Origin: JAWXCE01 sp033764775
GTDB taxonomy: Bacteria; Pseudomonadota; Alphaproteobacteria; Rhizobiales; Rhodomicrobiaceae
Length of the DNA stretch: 64,000 nt
Assembly (NCBI GenBank): GCA_033764775.1
Contig: JANRIQ010000032.1
Coordinates: forward strand, 116,791-180,790
Direction: 5' to 3'
Made by a program: the position numbers and the translations under genes. The notes below the pieces were generated by a model, which saw only the letters and a program-made list of their open reading frames with translations, had not been told where the DNA came from and ran no database searches. Positions 36,620-45,295 of this stretch are shown here, in pieces (positions within the stretch are counted from its first letter, which is position 1; every line of letters begins with the position of its first letter).

Positions 36620-37960
36620 ATGGCGTATCGGCAATCCCTTGAGGGGTGTTCCGCTCGCGCGATCGGCGAGCACGGCCTGACGGACGAACAGACAAAGGCT
36701 CGCCTTGCGCGCATGTCGGCGGGCTTTGACGCGCTGCGGGCGAAAGCGCGGGACGGGTCTTTTCGCCATTTCTCCATTTGCGCCGAGGACGCCGACATCG
36801 CGCAGGCCGAAGCGGCGCTTGCGGCCCTGAGCGAGGGCGCGCGCACCCTTGTCGTGCTCGGCACCGGCGGCTCCAGCCTCGGCGGGCAGACGCTCGCGCA
36901 ACTGGGCGGCTGGTCGATCCCCGGCGACGGCGGCGGGCCGACCTCTGAGAAACGCCCCAGGCTGCGATTTTACGACAATCTCGACGCGCGATCCTTTCAA
37001 GCGGGGCTGAAGCTCGATGATCTGGCCGATGCGCGCTTCATCGTCATCTCGAAATCCGGCGGCACCGCCGAGACGCTCGCCCAGATGCTCACCGTCATGG
37101 CCATGCTGCGCGAAAATGGACAGGAAAACGCCTTCCGCCGGCTTTTCCTCGCCGTCTCCGATCCGCGCCGCCCCGGCCAGGCGAACGGCCTGCGCGACCT
37201 GTGCGAGGCTCACGGCATCCCCGTGCTCGACAATCCGCCCGAAATCGGCGGGCGCTACGCGGCGCTCACCGTGGTCGGCCTGCTTCCGCTGATCGCGCGC
37301 GGCCTCGATGCTCGCGCCGTTCGGGCCGGGGCCAAGTCAGTGGTGGACGCGCTCGCGGACGCCGCCGGCCCGTCCGAATCCCCACCGGCGCTCGGCGCGG
37401 CGGTGAGCGTGGCGCTGGCGGAGGAGAAAGGCGTCAACATTTCCGTGATGATGCCCTACGCCGACAAGCTTGAGCGCTTCGCCGCATGGTATGTGCAGCT
37501 TTGGGCGGAGAGCCTCGGCAAGGATGAAAAGGGCACGACGCCCATCGCCGCGCTGGGGCCTGTCGATCAGCACAGCCAGCTCCAGCTCTATCTCGGCGGC
37601 CCGCGCCAACACATGACGACGATCCTCCGCGTCGCCCCGGCGACCGGTTCGCCTGCGCTTCCCTCGGATCTGGCGCACGCCGCGGGCGCCGGCTATCTGA
37701 GCGGCTTCAGCATCGCCGACCTGGTCGAGGCGCAGGGCCGCGCCATCGTGGATGCGTTCGTGGAGGCGCGGCGACCGGTGCGCGCCATCGATGTCCCCGT
37801 GCTGGACGAGCGGGCCATGGGGGCGCTGATGATGCACTTCATGATCGAGACCATTCTCACGGCCGATCTCCTCGGCGTGAACCCGTTCGATCAACCGGCC
37901 GTGGAGATGGGCAAGCGCATCACGCGCGAATATCTGGCCCGGATGACGCCGAAGGGGTAG
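36620..37960 (+). CDS. pgi: Glucose-6-phosphate isomerase
   Basis: Interconverts glucose-6-phosphate and fructose-6-phosphate. At 446 residues it is of the shorter bacterial type rather than the 540-residue one. Sugar-phosphate loops are seen as GTGGSSLGGQ and SKSGGTAET; the PGI signature reads EIGGRYAALTVVG, and GPVDQHSQLQLYLGGP supplies the catalytic His region. ATG 36620. Its stop codon is inside the ribosome site of mutL. Confidence 0.92.
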   Translation: MAYRQSLEGCSARAIGEHGLTDEQTKARLARMSAGFDALRAKARDGSFRHFSICAEDADIAQAEAALAALSEGARTLVVLGTGGSSLGGQTLAQLGGWSIPGDGGGPTSEKRPRLRFYDNLDARSFQAGLKLDDLADARFIVISKSGGTAETLAQMLTVMAMLRENGQENAFRRLFLAVSDPRRPGQANGLRDLCEAHGIPVLDNPPEIGGRYAALTVVGLLPLIARGLDARAVRAGAKSVVDALADAAGPSESPPALGAAVSVALAEEKGVNISVMMPYADKLERFAAWYVQLWAESLGKDEKGTTPIAALGPVDQHSQLQLYLGGPRQHMTTILRVAPATGSPALPSDLAHAAGAGYLSGFSIADLVEAQGRAIVDAFVEARRPVRAIDVPVLDERAMGALMMHFMIETILTADLLGVNPFDQPAVEMGKRITREYLARMTPKG

Positions 37961-37963
37961 CCG

Positions 37964-39682
37964 TTGCCGATCCGCCAGCTGCCGCCAACGGTGGTGAATC
38001 GCATCGCGGCGGGCGAGGTCGTGGAGCGCCCGGCGAGCGTGGTGAAGGAGCTGGTCGAGAACGCCATCGACGCAGGCGCGCGTTGGATCGACGTCGTCGC
38101 GGCCGATGGAGGGCTTTCGCTCATCCGTGTCACGGACGACGGCTTCGGCATGGACGCGCGCGATCTCGCCTTGGCCGTCGAACGGCACGCCACGTCCAAG
38201 CTTGACCATGAGGACTTGCTCAACATCGCCACGCTCGGCTTTCGCGGCGAGGCGCTGCCCTCAATCGGCTCCGTGGCGCGGCTTCTCGTCGCCAGCCGAC
38301 CCCGCGCCGCGCAGGACGGCGCGGCGATCGCGGTGGATGCGGGCGTGAAAAGCGCGGTGAAGCCCGCCGCGCTCGGCCCGGGCGCATGCGTTGAGGTGCG
38401 CGATCTGTTCTACGCAACGCCAGCGCGGCTCAAATTCATGAAATCGGAGCGGGCGGAGACTGCCGCCATTTCGGAGACGGTGAAACGCCTCGCCCTCGCC
38501 CGGCCGGAGGTTGGCTTCGCGCTGTCGACGGGCGAGCGCGGCGGCCTCACGCTCTCCCCCGTCGCGCCGGGCGACGAGCACGGCTTGCGGGAGCGCATCG
38601 CCCGCGTTCTCGGCCGCGATTTCGCCGCCGAGGCCGCCGGATTTGATGCGGCGCGCGAGGGCTTGCGCATTCACGGCTTCGCCGGGCTTCCCACCCTGCA
38701 TCGCGCGGACGCGGCGGGACAGTTCCTGTTCGTCAACGGACGCCCTGTTCGCGACAAGCTGCTCGCCGCCGCGACGCGGGCCGCCTACGCCGATCTGACG
38801 CCGCGCGGCCGTCACCCCATGCTGGCGCTGTTCGTCGAGATCGACCCCCGGGATGTGGACGTCAACGTGCATCCGGCGAAGGCCGAGGTGCGCTTCCGCG
38901 ATGGCGGCCGCGTTCGGGCGGCGATCATCGGCGCGCTGCGCGACGCGGTCGCCAGAGCCTCCGGCCGCACGTCCCACGTGGTGAGCGGTCAGGCGTTGCG
39001 CGCTCTCCAAGCCAGCGCCCCAAGACCGTGGCCGATCTCGGGTGGTTTCGCGGAGGCGGAGCAAACCCCGCTCGCGCCATGGTCGGCCGAGGACGGCGCG
39101 CGCGCGGCCCCGGGTCGGCTAGGATCGGCGCTCGCCCAATTTCACGGCGCCTACATCCTGGCGCAAACGGTTGACGGCGTGGTCATCGTCGACCAGCACG
39201 CCGCTCATGAGCGGATCGTCTACGAAAAGCTGAAAGCCGCGCTGGCCGAGGGGCGGGCGCCGTCGCAAGCGCTGCTGATCCCGCACGTGGTCGAGTTGGA
39301 CGACGACGCCCGGGAGCGCGCTCTGGCTGGCGCTCAGGATTATGCGCGGCTCGGGCTGGTGCTGGAGCCGTTCGGCCCCGGCGCGGTCGTCGTGCGGGAG
39401 ACGCCGGCCCTGCTTGGCGACGTCGATGTGAAAAGCCTTGTCTTAGACCTCGCCTCTGATGATGCGGGGGCCGCGCCGCTGGAGGAGCGCCTCCACGCCG
39501 TATGCGCGAAACTGGCGTGCTATGGCAGCGTGCGCTCCGGCCGGCGGCTGACGGAAAGCGAGATGGACGCGCTGCTGCGCCGCATGGAGGCGACGCCCAA
39601 CGCCGGGCAATGCAATCACGGGCGGCCGACCTTCGTCGCGCTGACTTTGGCGGAGATCGAGCGGCTGTTCGGCCGCCGCTGA
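37964..39682 (+). CDS. mutL: DNA mismatch repair protein MutL (endonuclease-type)
   Basis: GHKL ATPase that links MutS to strand removal. It is 572 residues from a TTG start at 37964; AAGGGG, overlapping the pgi stop, supports it. ATP-binding motifs are NAIDAGA, DDGFGM and GFRGEALPSI. The C-terminal domain has the metal-dependent nicking motif DQHA(x2)E(x4)E at 410-421 (DQHAAHERIVYE), plus ACYGSVRSG and CNHGRP, so it should itself nick DNA in a MutH-free system. Confidence 0.95.
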   Translation: MPIRQLPPTVVNRIAAGEVVERPASVVKELVENAIDAGARWIDVVAADGGLSLIRVTDDGFGMDARDLALAVERHATSKLDHEDLLNIATLGFRGEALPSIGSVARLLVASRPRAAQDGAAIAVDAGVKSAVKPAALGPGACVEVRDLFYATPARLKFMKSERAETAAISETVKRLALARPEVGFALSTGERGGLTLSPVAPGDEHGLRERIARVLGRDFAAEAAGFDAAREGLRIHGFAGLPTLHRADAAGQFLFVNGRPVRDKLLAAATRAAYADLTPRGRHPMLALFVEIDPRDVDVNVHPAKAEVRFRDGGRVRAAIIGALRDAVARASGRTSHVVSGQALRALQASAPRPWPISGGFAEAEQTPLAPWSAEDGARAAPGRLGSALAQFHGAYILAQTVDGVVIVDQHAAHERIVYEKLKAALAEGRAPSQALLIPHVVELDDDARERALAGAQDYARLGLVLEPFGPGAVVVRETPALLGDVDVKSLVLDLASDDAGAAPLEERLHAVCAKLACYGSVRSGRRLTESEMDALLRRMEATPNAGQCNHGRPTFVALTLAEIERLFGRR

Positions 39683-39686
39683 GCCG

Positions 39687-40427
39687 TCACGGCGCGGCCG
39701 TCAGTTGCGCGGCGCCGACGATCGTCCCGTCGTCCTGCTGGAGCAACGCGATGACGCTGTCGGCTGGCTTCCAGCCCAGCTCGCGCTTGAGCACGCCGAC
39801 GGAGGACGCCGCTCCGCTCCAGGTTCCCGCTTCGACGAGCGAGCGCACCACGTTGTGATAGGCGACCTTGCGCCCCTCGTTCTCGCCCGCGCCGATGGAC
39901 ACCTCGCCCACCGGTTTGACCGCCCCGATGAGCAACTTGCCGCGCCGCGCAGTGGAGCCGACCGCCGCGCCGACCGATACGGTTATAGCCGCGCCGTCAT
40001 CCTCTATGCTTAACGCGACGGCGTCCTTTGCCAGCGCTTCGGCGGCTTTCGCCATCGCCGCGTCGATCCTGGCTGCTGAACTGCCGACCAAATGGGCGCC
40101 GCCGTTCACCACCACTTGCGGCGTGTAGACCTGCCCGTCGCCCCGCGCGGCCGCGTACGCGTATTGGCGTTTGGTGTTCGCCGCGCTGGCGAAGGTGTCC
40201 TTCCAGCCGAGGCGATCCCAGTAATCGACAGGAAAGCTCACGGCCACCACGCCCTCGCGGCCGATATAACGCTTTAGCAGCGCGTCCGCCGGGGGGCAGG
40301 ACGAACAGCCCTGGCTGGTGAACAGCTCCAGCACAATGACGGGACGGCTTTCCGCATTTGCGCCGTTAACGGTGCCCGCGCCCAGCATGGCGATCAGCGG
40401 CGCCGCCCATATCCGTATGATAGTCAT
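39687..40427 (-). CDS. DUF1223 thioredoxin-like secreted protein
   Basis: A 246-residue DUF1223 protein with a signal peptide ending near ANAES. LELFTSQGCSSCPPAD carries a CSSC motif in a thioredoxin-like context and VYTPQVVVNG the cis-Pro region, so a disulphide or redox role in the periplasm is plausible. ATG 40427 with GGAGG upstream. Convergent with mutL with 4 bases between stops. Function is not established for the family. Confidence 0.9.
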   Translation of the reverse strand: MTIIRIWAAPLIAMLGAGTVNGANAESRPVIVLELFTSQGCSSCPPADALLKRYIGREGVVAVSFPVDYWDRLGWKDTFASAANTKRQYAYAAARGDGQVYTPQVVVNGGAHLVGSSAARIDAAMAKAAEALAKDAVALSIEDDGAAITVSVGAAVGSTARRGKLLIGAVKPVGEVSIGAGENEGRKVAYHNVVRSLVEAGTWSGAASSVGVLKRELGWKPADSVIALLQQDDGTIVGAAQLTAAP

Positions 40428-40511
40428 GAAACCTCCATGGCCTGAAGGAGGGATCGCGGCGTTACGCGGCGTCGTTTCAGCCGGTGCGTCACGGTGTCGT
40501 GAACTCTTCGC

Positions 40512-41072
40512 TCACGGCGCAAAGCGGGCGAAGGCGACGGCCGCTGCGCCATACTCCCGGCGGTCATAGACGGCGAAGGGCGCCGGCCACGCCACCTCCG
40601 CGCCCGCCGCCTCCTCCAGCACCACCAACGCGCCGGGCGCAAGCCAACCGCCGCGCGCCGCCGCCGCTAGAGCGCGCTCGCCCAGGCCCTGGGAGTATGG
40701 CGGATCGGCGAAGGCCAGATGGAACGGCCCTAGAGAGCCGGCCTCGCCGAGCGCCGCAGCGTCGCGCCGGAAAACCTTCGCCTCGCGCTCCAGCCCCAGC
40801 GCTTCGATGGTGCGGCGGATGAGGCCGCGCGCCTCCGCCCCCGTATCGACGAACAGACAGCTCCGCGCGCCGCGCGACAGCGCCTCGAAGCCGAGCGCGC
40901 CCGTTCCCGCGAACAGGTCCAAGACGGCGATCTCGTCCCACGCGACAGGGTGGGCGCCGTGCGCGAGAATGTTGAACACGGCCTCTCGCGTTTTGTCGCT
41001 GGTGGGGCGGATGTCCGCGGAGCGGGGCGCCGCGATGGGATGACCGCGGAAGCGGCCGCCGACGATCCTCAT
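40512..41072 (-). CDS. rsmD: 16S rRNA (guanine-966-N2)-methyltransferase
   Basis: SAM-dependent enzyme acting on 16S rRNA in the assembled 30S subunit. It is 186 residues. The N-terminus MRIVGGRFRG, the RPTSDKTREAVFNIL block, the SAM loop LDLFAGTGALGFEALSRGA and the catalytic FADPPYS are all diagnostic. ATG 41072. It follows rluB by 13 bases, a common alphaproteobacterial pair. A longer in-frame reading antisense within rluB is a shadow. Confidence 0.95.
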   Translation of the reverse strand: MRIVGGRFRGHPIAAPRSADIRPTSDKTREAVFNILAHGAHPVAWDEIAVLDLFAGTGALGFEALSRGARSCLFVDTGAEARGLIRRTIEALGLEREAKVFRRDAAALGEAGSLGPFHLAFADPPYSQGLGERALAAAARGGWLAPGALVVLEEAAGAEVAWPAPFAVYDRREYGAAAVAFARFAP

Positions 41073-41085
41073 GCGAGCCGCCCGC

Positions 41086-42528
41086 CTAAGCGCGGGGCGG
41101 ACGCGGCCGCCGGGGCCGATCGTCGGCGCTGGGGGGCGAAGGGCTCTGGCCGGCGCGGGTGGGCCTGCGGCCGCCGGCGGGTTTGTCGCGGCCGCGCTGC
41201 GGCGCGGCGTTGCGACCTGCGCCCGACCTGTCGCGTTGCGGACGCGCGTCGCGGCCGGGTTCGCGGTTGAACCTCGGGCGGTCTTCGGGCGCGGACCGCT
41301 CGCTGGGCGCGGCGTTTTGCGGGCGGGGCCCCTTGAAATCTCGGCGTCCTCGATCCGGCGCCTCGCCCGTGGAGGATTGCTGGCGCGCCTCGAACCGTCC
41401 TGTGCGCCCCTGAGAAATGGCGTCGTCGCGGCGCGGGGGCCGACGCTCATCCCGATCCCGAGCTTTAAACGTTACATCGTTGGCGCCACCGCTGCGCGCA
41501 CGGTCGGGGCGCGGCTTGGCGGATGCGTAGGGCGCGACGTGCGGCCTCTGTGCGCCCGAAAGCTTGGCCGCCCTCGCCTCCGTTTCGATTTCAGGAGAAC
41601 GCACACGGGCGCCGGCGCCGCGCGCCGCAGCTGGACGCGCCCCCGGCGCGCGCGGACGCCGGCGCGGCCCCTGCTCCTGCGGGGCGGTCTCGCGCGGCTC
41701 GCGAAAACCTTTCGAAAATACGCGCGGCTCGGGCTTATCCGTCGCCGCCTTGAGGCCGAATTGCGCAGCGACCGCCGGCCCTAGCTGCTCGGCGAGCACG
41801 CGCGGGCGAACCTCCTCGATTTGGCCTTCGTCCAGATCGCCGAGGGCGAACGGCCCGAACGACACGCGGATAAGGCGCGACACGGGCAGCTTGAGATGAT
41901 CCAGAACCTTGCGCACCTCGCGGTTCTTGCCCTCGCGGATGCCGATGGTCAGCCAGGAATTGGCGCCTTTGGGCTCGCGCGCGTCCATCCGCGCCTCGAT
42001 GGGGCCGTACTGCACGCCGTCGATTTCCACCCCCTTCGCCAGTTCGTCCAGCGCCGCTTGAGTGGGCTTGCCGTGCACGCGAACCCGGTAGCGTCGCACC
42101 CAGGCGTTGGCGGGTAGCTCCAGATGCCGCGACAACCCGCCGTCATTGGTGAACAGCAGCAGCCCTTCCGTGTTGTAGTCGAGCCGGCCAACGGAGACGA
42201 CGCGCGGCATGGTGTCCGGCAGGCGGTCGAACACGGTTTCGCGCCCTTGCGGGTCGCGCATGGTCGTCACCTGGCCCTTCGGCTTGTGATAGCGCCACAA
42301 CCGCGCCCGCTCCGGCTCGGCGATGCGGCGGCCGTCCACGCGGATGTCGTCGGCGTCGGTCACGTTTACCGCCGGACTTTCAACGAGAACGCCGTTCAGC
42401 GTCACGCGGCGGTCGGCGATGAGCTTCTCGGCGTCGCGGCGGGAACATACGCCAGCGCGAGCCATAAGCTTCGCGATCCGCCCCGGGGACGCCTTTATGT
42501 TGTGGTTAACCGACTTACCTGTGTCCAT
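41086..42528 (-). CDS. rluB: 23S/16S rRNA pseudouridine synthase, RluB/RsuA type, with long basic tail
   Basis: S4 domain (residues about 14-60, RIAKLMARAGVCSRRDAEKLI), then the pseudouridine synthase domain with the catalytic Asp in VGRLDYNTEGLLLFTNDGG, and the second motif GKNREVRKVLDHL. From about residue 275 to 480 it continues into an Arg/Pro/Gly-rich, disordered, highly basic extension. Such tails are known on alphaproteobacterial members and may bind RNA; their sequence varies. ATG 42528. Confidence 0.92.
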   Translation of the reverse strand: MDTGKSVNHNIKASPGRIAKLMARAGVCSRRDAEKLIADRRVTLNGVLVESPAVNVTDADDIRVDGRRIAEPERARLWRYHKPKGQVTTMRDPQGRETVFDRLPDTMPRVVSVGRLDYNTEGLLLFTNDGGLSRHLELPANAWVRRYRVRVHGKPTQAALDELAKGVEIDGVQYGPIEARMDAREPKGANSWLTIGIREGKNREVRKVLDHLKLPVSRLIRVSFGPFALGDLDEGQIEEVRPRVLAEQLGPAVAAQFGLKAATDKPEPRVFSKGFREPRETAPQEQGPRRRPRAPGARPAAARGAGARVRSPEIETEARAAKLSGAQRPHVAPYASAKPRPDRARSGGANDVTFKARDRDERRPPRRDDAISQGRTGRFEARQQSSTGEAPDRGRRDFKGPRPQNAAPSERSAPEDRPRFNREPGRDARPQRDRSGAGRNAAPQRGRDKPAGGRRPTRAGQSPSPPSADDRPRRPRPPRA

Positions 42529-42596
42529 TTTGCGCCCGAATCACCGCAGCATAATCAGTAAGATTTTAAGGAAGCGCTCAACAACGGAAACGAACG

Positions 42597-43667
42597 ATGC
42601 GCCGTGACAGAATTATACAGGCGGTCAGCAATCTGCGCGAGGCCTTGCAGGCGTGTCAAATCCGCGATCTGCTCCGCGCCGCGCGCAGCGGCCAGCAGAC
42701 CGACAACGTCAACAGGACGCAGAACATTCTGCTCGCCTACAACGTGTTCACACGCCATTACCAGAACTTTTCGGATGACGAAAAGGATTTGATGGCGCTG
42801 TTCGGCCTTTCGCCGCTCCTCGAAATCTCGTTCTGGTCGAGCCTCATCGACAGCGATCAGACCGTTTCGCGTAAGCTTCTCGCCGATGTGGATGTGGGGG
42901 CTTACAACATCCTTTTCATTATGCCGAAGCTGCGGGAATTGCTCACCCGCGACAACGATCGCGATGAGCTGCTGCTGACCGACGCCAGCGGCAACGAGCG
43001 CGAGATGAAGCGCGTGCGGCTGCTTGTGGCTGAGAAGGAGCGCTCGCTCACGACGCCTAACCTCGTCACCAATATCCTGCGCTCCATGGACGAGTTGTAT
43101 GAGAGTCTGGCTGCGCTGTATGGCGAGACCCGGGTGGGGCTGGCCGTCGGCGCTATCGATTCCGGCAGCGCCAAGTCGTTCGACTTCTTCGGCGCCAGCG
43201 CCATCATGTCGGAAATCCGCAACCTGCTGATCAACGTTTGGGACCGGATCAAATACTCCTCCGAGGACAACTTCCGCTATCAGATCGAGGTCGCGATCAT
43301 GGCGTCCGGCTTTATCGCGCGGGTGAAGGAATCGCAGATGGCGAACCTCGTGAACGAGGAGCAGGGTCAGCGCATCACACGCTCCGTCGCCAAGTCCATC
43401 GAGATGCTGTTCCGCTGCGGCGCCTATACCGAGGAAATGGACAGCCCGCGCGAGGTGAAGGCCAGCGTCTATCTCACGCCGAAAGTGCCGATGATCGAGT
43501 TCAAGACCGACGACAGCCGCATGCAGACCAAGCGCGACGATCTGCGCGACGCGCTGGAGATGAGCGCCGACAAGCTGGAGAGCACGTTCAAAGACCCGAA
43601 AGACATGCTCAAGCTGCGCGGCAAGGATATGGGCGACGAGGTTCAGGCCGCCATCCCCGGGGAGTAG
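42597..43667 (+). CDS. Uncharacterised 356-residue cytosolic protein
   Basis: I do not recognise this protein. It has no signal peptide or membrane segment and looks largely alpha-helical with charged surface. N-terminal part: REALQACQIRDLLRAARSG. Middle: LFIMPKLRELLTRDNDRDELLL and a RSMDELYESLAALYG stretch; C-terminal part is Lys/Asp-rich. ATG 42597, 68 bases after the divergent rluB start. Base content matches its neighbours, so it is not obviously foreign. The Uma2 gene begins 37 bases downstream and may be cotranscribed. Confidence 0.75.
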   Translation: MRRDRIIQAVSNLREALQACQIRDLLRAARSGQQTDNVNRTQNILLAYNVFTRHYQNFSDDEKDLMALFGLSPLLEISFWSSLIDSDQTVSRKLLADVDVGAYNILFIMPKLRELLTRDNDRDELLLTDASGNEREMKRVRLLVAEKERSLTTPNLVTNILRSMDELYESLAALYGETRVGLAVGAIDSGSAKSFDFFGASAIMSEIRNLLINVWDRIKYSSEDNFRYQIEVAIMASGFIARVKESQMANLVNEEQGQRITRSVAKSIEMLFRCGAYTEEMDSPREVKASVYLTPKVPMIEFKTDDSRMQTKRDDLRDALEMSADKLESTFKDPKDMLKLRGKDMGDEVQAAIPGE

Positions 43668-43704
43668 GCTTGGCTAGGCGCCCGGCTGCGCCTATACTCT
43701 CTCC

Positions 43705-44259
43705 ATGAAGGTAGAGCGCCAGCAAAGTATGACTGTCGACGAGTTCTTAAGGTGGGCTGAAGATCAGCCCGGCCGGTGGGAGCTTTATGACGGTGTGCCC
43801 ACGGCGATGTCGCCTCAAAGAGCCGTTCATGCCCTCGCTAAGTTTGCCTGCGTTAAAGCCCTGGAGGCGGCTATCAAAACAGCCGCACTTTCTTGCCAGG
43901 CTTTTCCCGATGGAATGACAGTTCGGGTCAGCGCAAAGACGGCGTATGAACCAGACGCGCTGGTGCGGTGCGGACCGCCGCTCGATCTCGATGCAGTTGA
44001 GGTTGGCGACGCTCTGATCGTTGTCGAGGTGCTTTCGCCGAGCACGCAAACTCGGGATATAAGCGCAAAGCTGCAAGGCTATTTTCAAGTTCCGAGCATC
44101 GCGCACTATCTCATTCTCGACCCGTTTAAGCGCATGATCGTGCATCACGCGCGCGGCGACGGCGATGTCATTCTTACGCGCATTGTGAACTCGGGCGCCC
44201 TAGTTCTCACCCCCCCCGGACTTTCGCTCGACGTTGAGCAGATGTTCCCGGCGCCGTGA
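43705..44259 (+). CDS. Uma2 family (DUF820) putative restriction endonuclease
   Basis: Second Uma2/DUF820 protein of the window, 184 residues from ATG 43705. WELYDGVPTAMSP, PDALVRC and LIVVEVLSPSTQTRDISAKLQGYFQVPSIAHYLILD match the PD-(D/E)XK core, with the metal Asp and Glu present. It is not a recent copy of the 10819 gene, as the two share only motif-level similarity. Base content of its first half is lower than its neighbours. Its TGA overlaps the tadA start. Confidence 0.85.
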   Translation: MKVERQQSMTVDEFLRWAEDQPGRWELYDGVPTAMSPQRAVHALAKFACVKALEAAIKTAALSCQAFPDGMTVRVSAKTAYEPDALVRCGPPLDLDAVEVGDALIVVEVLSPSTQTRDISAKLQGYFQVPSIAHYLILDPFKRMIVHHARGDGDVILTRIVNSGALVLTPPGLSLDVEQMFPAP

Positions 44260-44696
44260 CGTGGATGGACGAGGCGCTGCGGCTGGCGCGTGAGGCCGCT
44301 GCGGCGGGCGAGGTTCCGGTCGGCGCCGTGATCGTGTGCGGCGACGCCGTTATCGCCTATGCGCGCAATCGCATGACCGAACTCGCCGACCCGACCGCCC
44401 ACGCCGAGACGCTCGCCATCCGCGCCGCGTGCGCCGCGCTCGGTTCGCCCCGCCTGCCCGCCTGCGACCTCTATGTGACGCTTGAGCCGTGCGCCATGTG
44501 CGCCGCCGCCATCTCGTTCGCCCGGGTGCGGCGGCTGTATTTCGGCGCGGCCGATCCGAAAGGCGGTGCGGTGGAGCACGGCCCGCGCTTTTTCAGCCAG
44601 CTGACGTGCCATCACGCGCCGGAGGTCTATGGCGGCATCGGCGAGGGGCCAAGCGCCGCGTTGCTACGCGAGTTTTTCGCGGCGCGGCGGGCGTAA
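44256..44696 (+). CDS. tadA: tRNA-specific adenosine deaminase
   Basis: Deaminates A34 of tRNA-Arg to inosine. It is 146 residues from the GTG at 44256 (ATG 44265 is the alternative). Zinc and catalytic residues: His49 and Glu51 in AHAET, Cys79 and Cys82 in EPCAMC. The C-terminal QLTCHHAPEVYGG region is typical. GTGA overlap with the upstream Uma2 gene suggests coupling. Confidence 0.95.
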   Translation: MTWMDEALRLAREAAAAGEVPVGAVIVCGDAVIAYARNRMTELADPTAHAETLAIRAACAALGSPRLPACDLYVTLEPCAMCAAAISFARVRRLYFGAADPKGGAVEHGPRFFSQLTCHHAPEVYGGIGEGPSAALLREFFAARRA

Positions 44697-44762
44697 CGGC
44701 GGTGTCTTCACTTTTCGCGCGGAACTGGTAATCTATCGACGCCGCCCGCGTGTAAGTCTCAC

Positions 44763-45251
44763 ATGCATATGAAACGCTTCCTGAAATTCGCCCACACGCT
44801 CGGCGCCGTCGGCCTGATGGGCGCGGCCGCGTGCCTGCTCGTGCTGTTGCGCTTCCTGCCCGACCCGTCCGCGCTCGCCGAATACGCCCAGATGCGCGCG
44901 GGGATGGCGGCCGTCTCGAAATGGGTGTTCATGCCGTCGCTCACGCTGACGCTGCTCGCCGGGCTGCTCTCCATGGCGGCGACGAAGGGGTTTCAGGACG
45001 CGGGCTGGGTGCTCATCAAGCTGGCGACTGGCGTGCTGGTGTTCGAGATGGGGCTGGTGGGCGTGGACGGGCCGATGGGGAAAGAGGCGGCGCTGGCGGC
45101 CGAGGCGCTGAAGGGGAACGCGGGGGCGGGCAAGCTCGGGGCGTCGCTGGGGAGCGAGGCGACGACGCTGTGGCTGCTCATGGGGGTGTCGGTGGCGAAC
45201 GTGGCGCTCGGGGTGTGGCGCCCGCGCCTGCTGCGGCGTCAGCGGGGATGA
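44763..45251 (+). CDS. Small DUF2269-like integral membrane protein
   Basis: A 162-residue protein with about four hydrophobic helices (roughly residues 8-28, 52-70, 80-100 and 132-152). FLKFAHTLGAVGLMGA resembles the start of DUF2269/DUF2214-like membrane proteins; the family call is tentative. ATG 44763 with a second in-frame ATG two codons later. Function unknown. Confidence 0.65.
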   Translation: MHMKRFLKFAHTLGAVGLMGAAACLLVLLRFLPDPSALAEYAQMRAGMAAVSKWVFMPSLTLTLLAGLLSMAATKGFQDAGWVLIKLATGVLVFEMGLVGVDGPMGKEAALAAEALKGNAGAGKLGASLGSEATTLWLLMGVSVANVALGVWRPRLLRRQRG

Positions 45252-45295
45252 GATAGTAAAATTTGTTTATTGCAGCTTAAAACGGCGGTGCGCTG

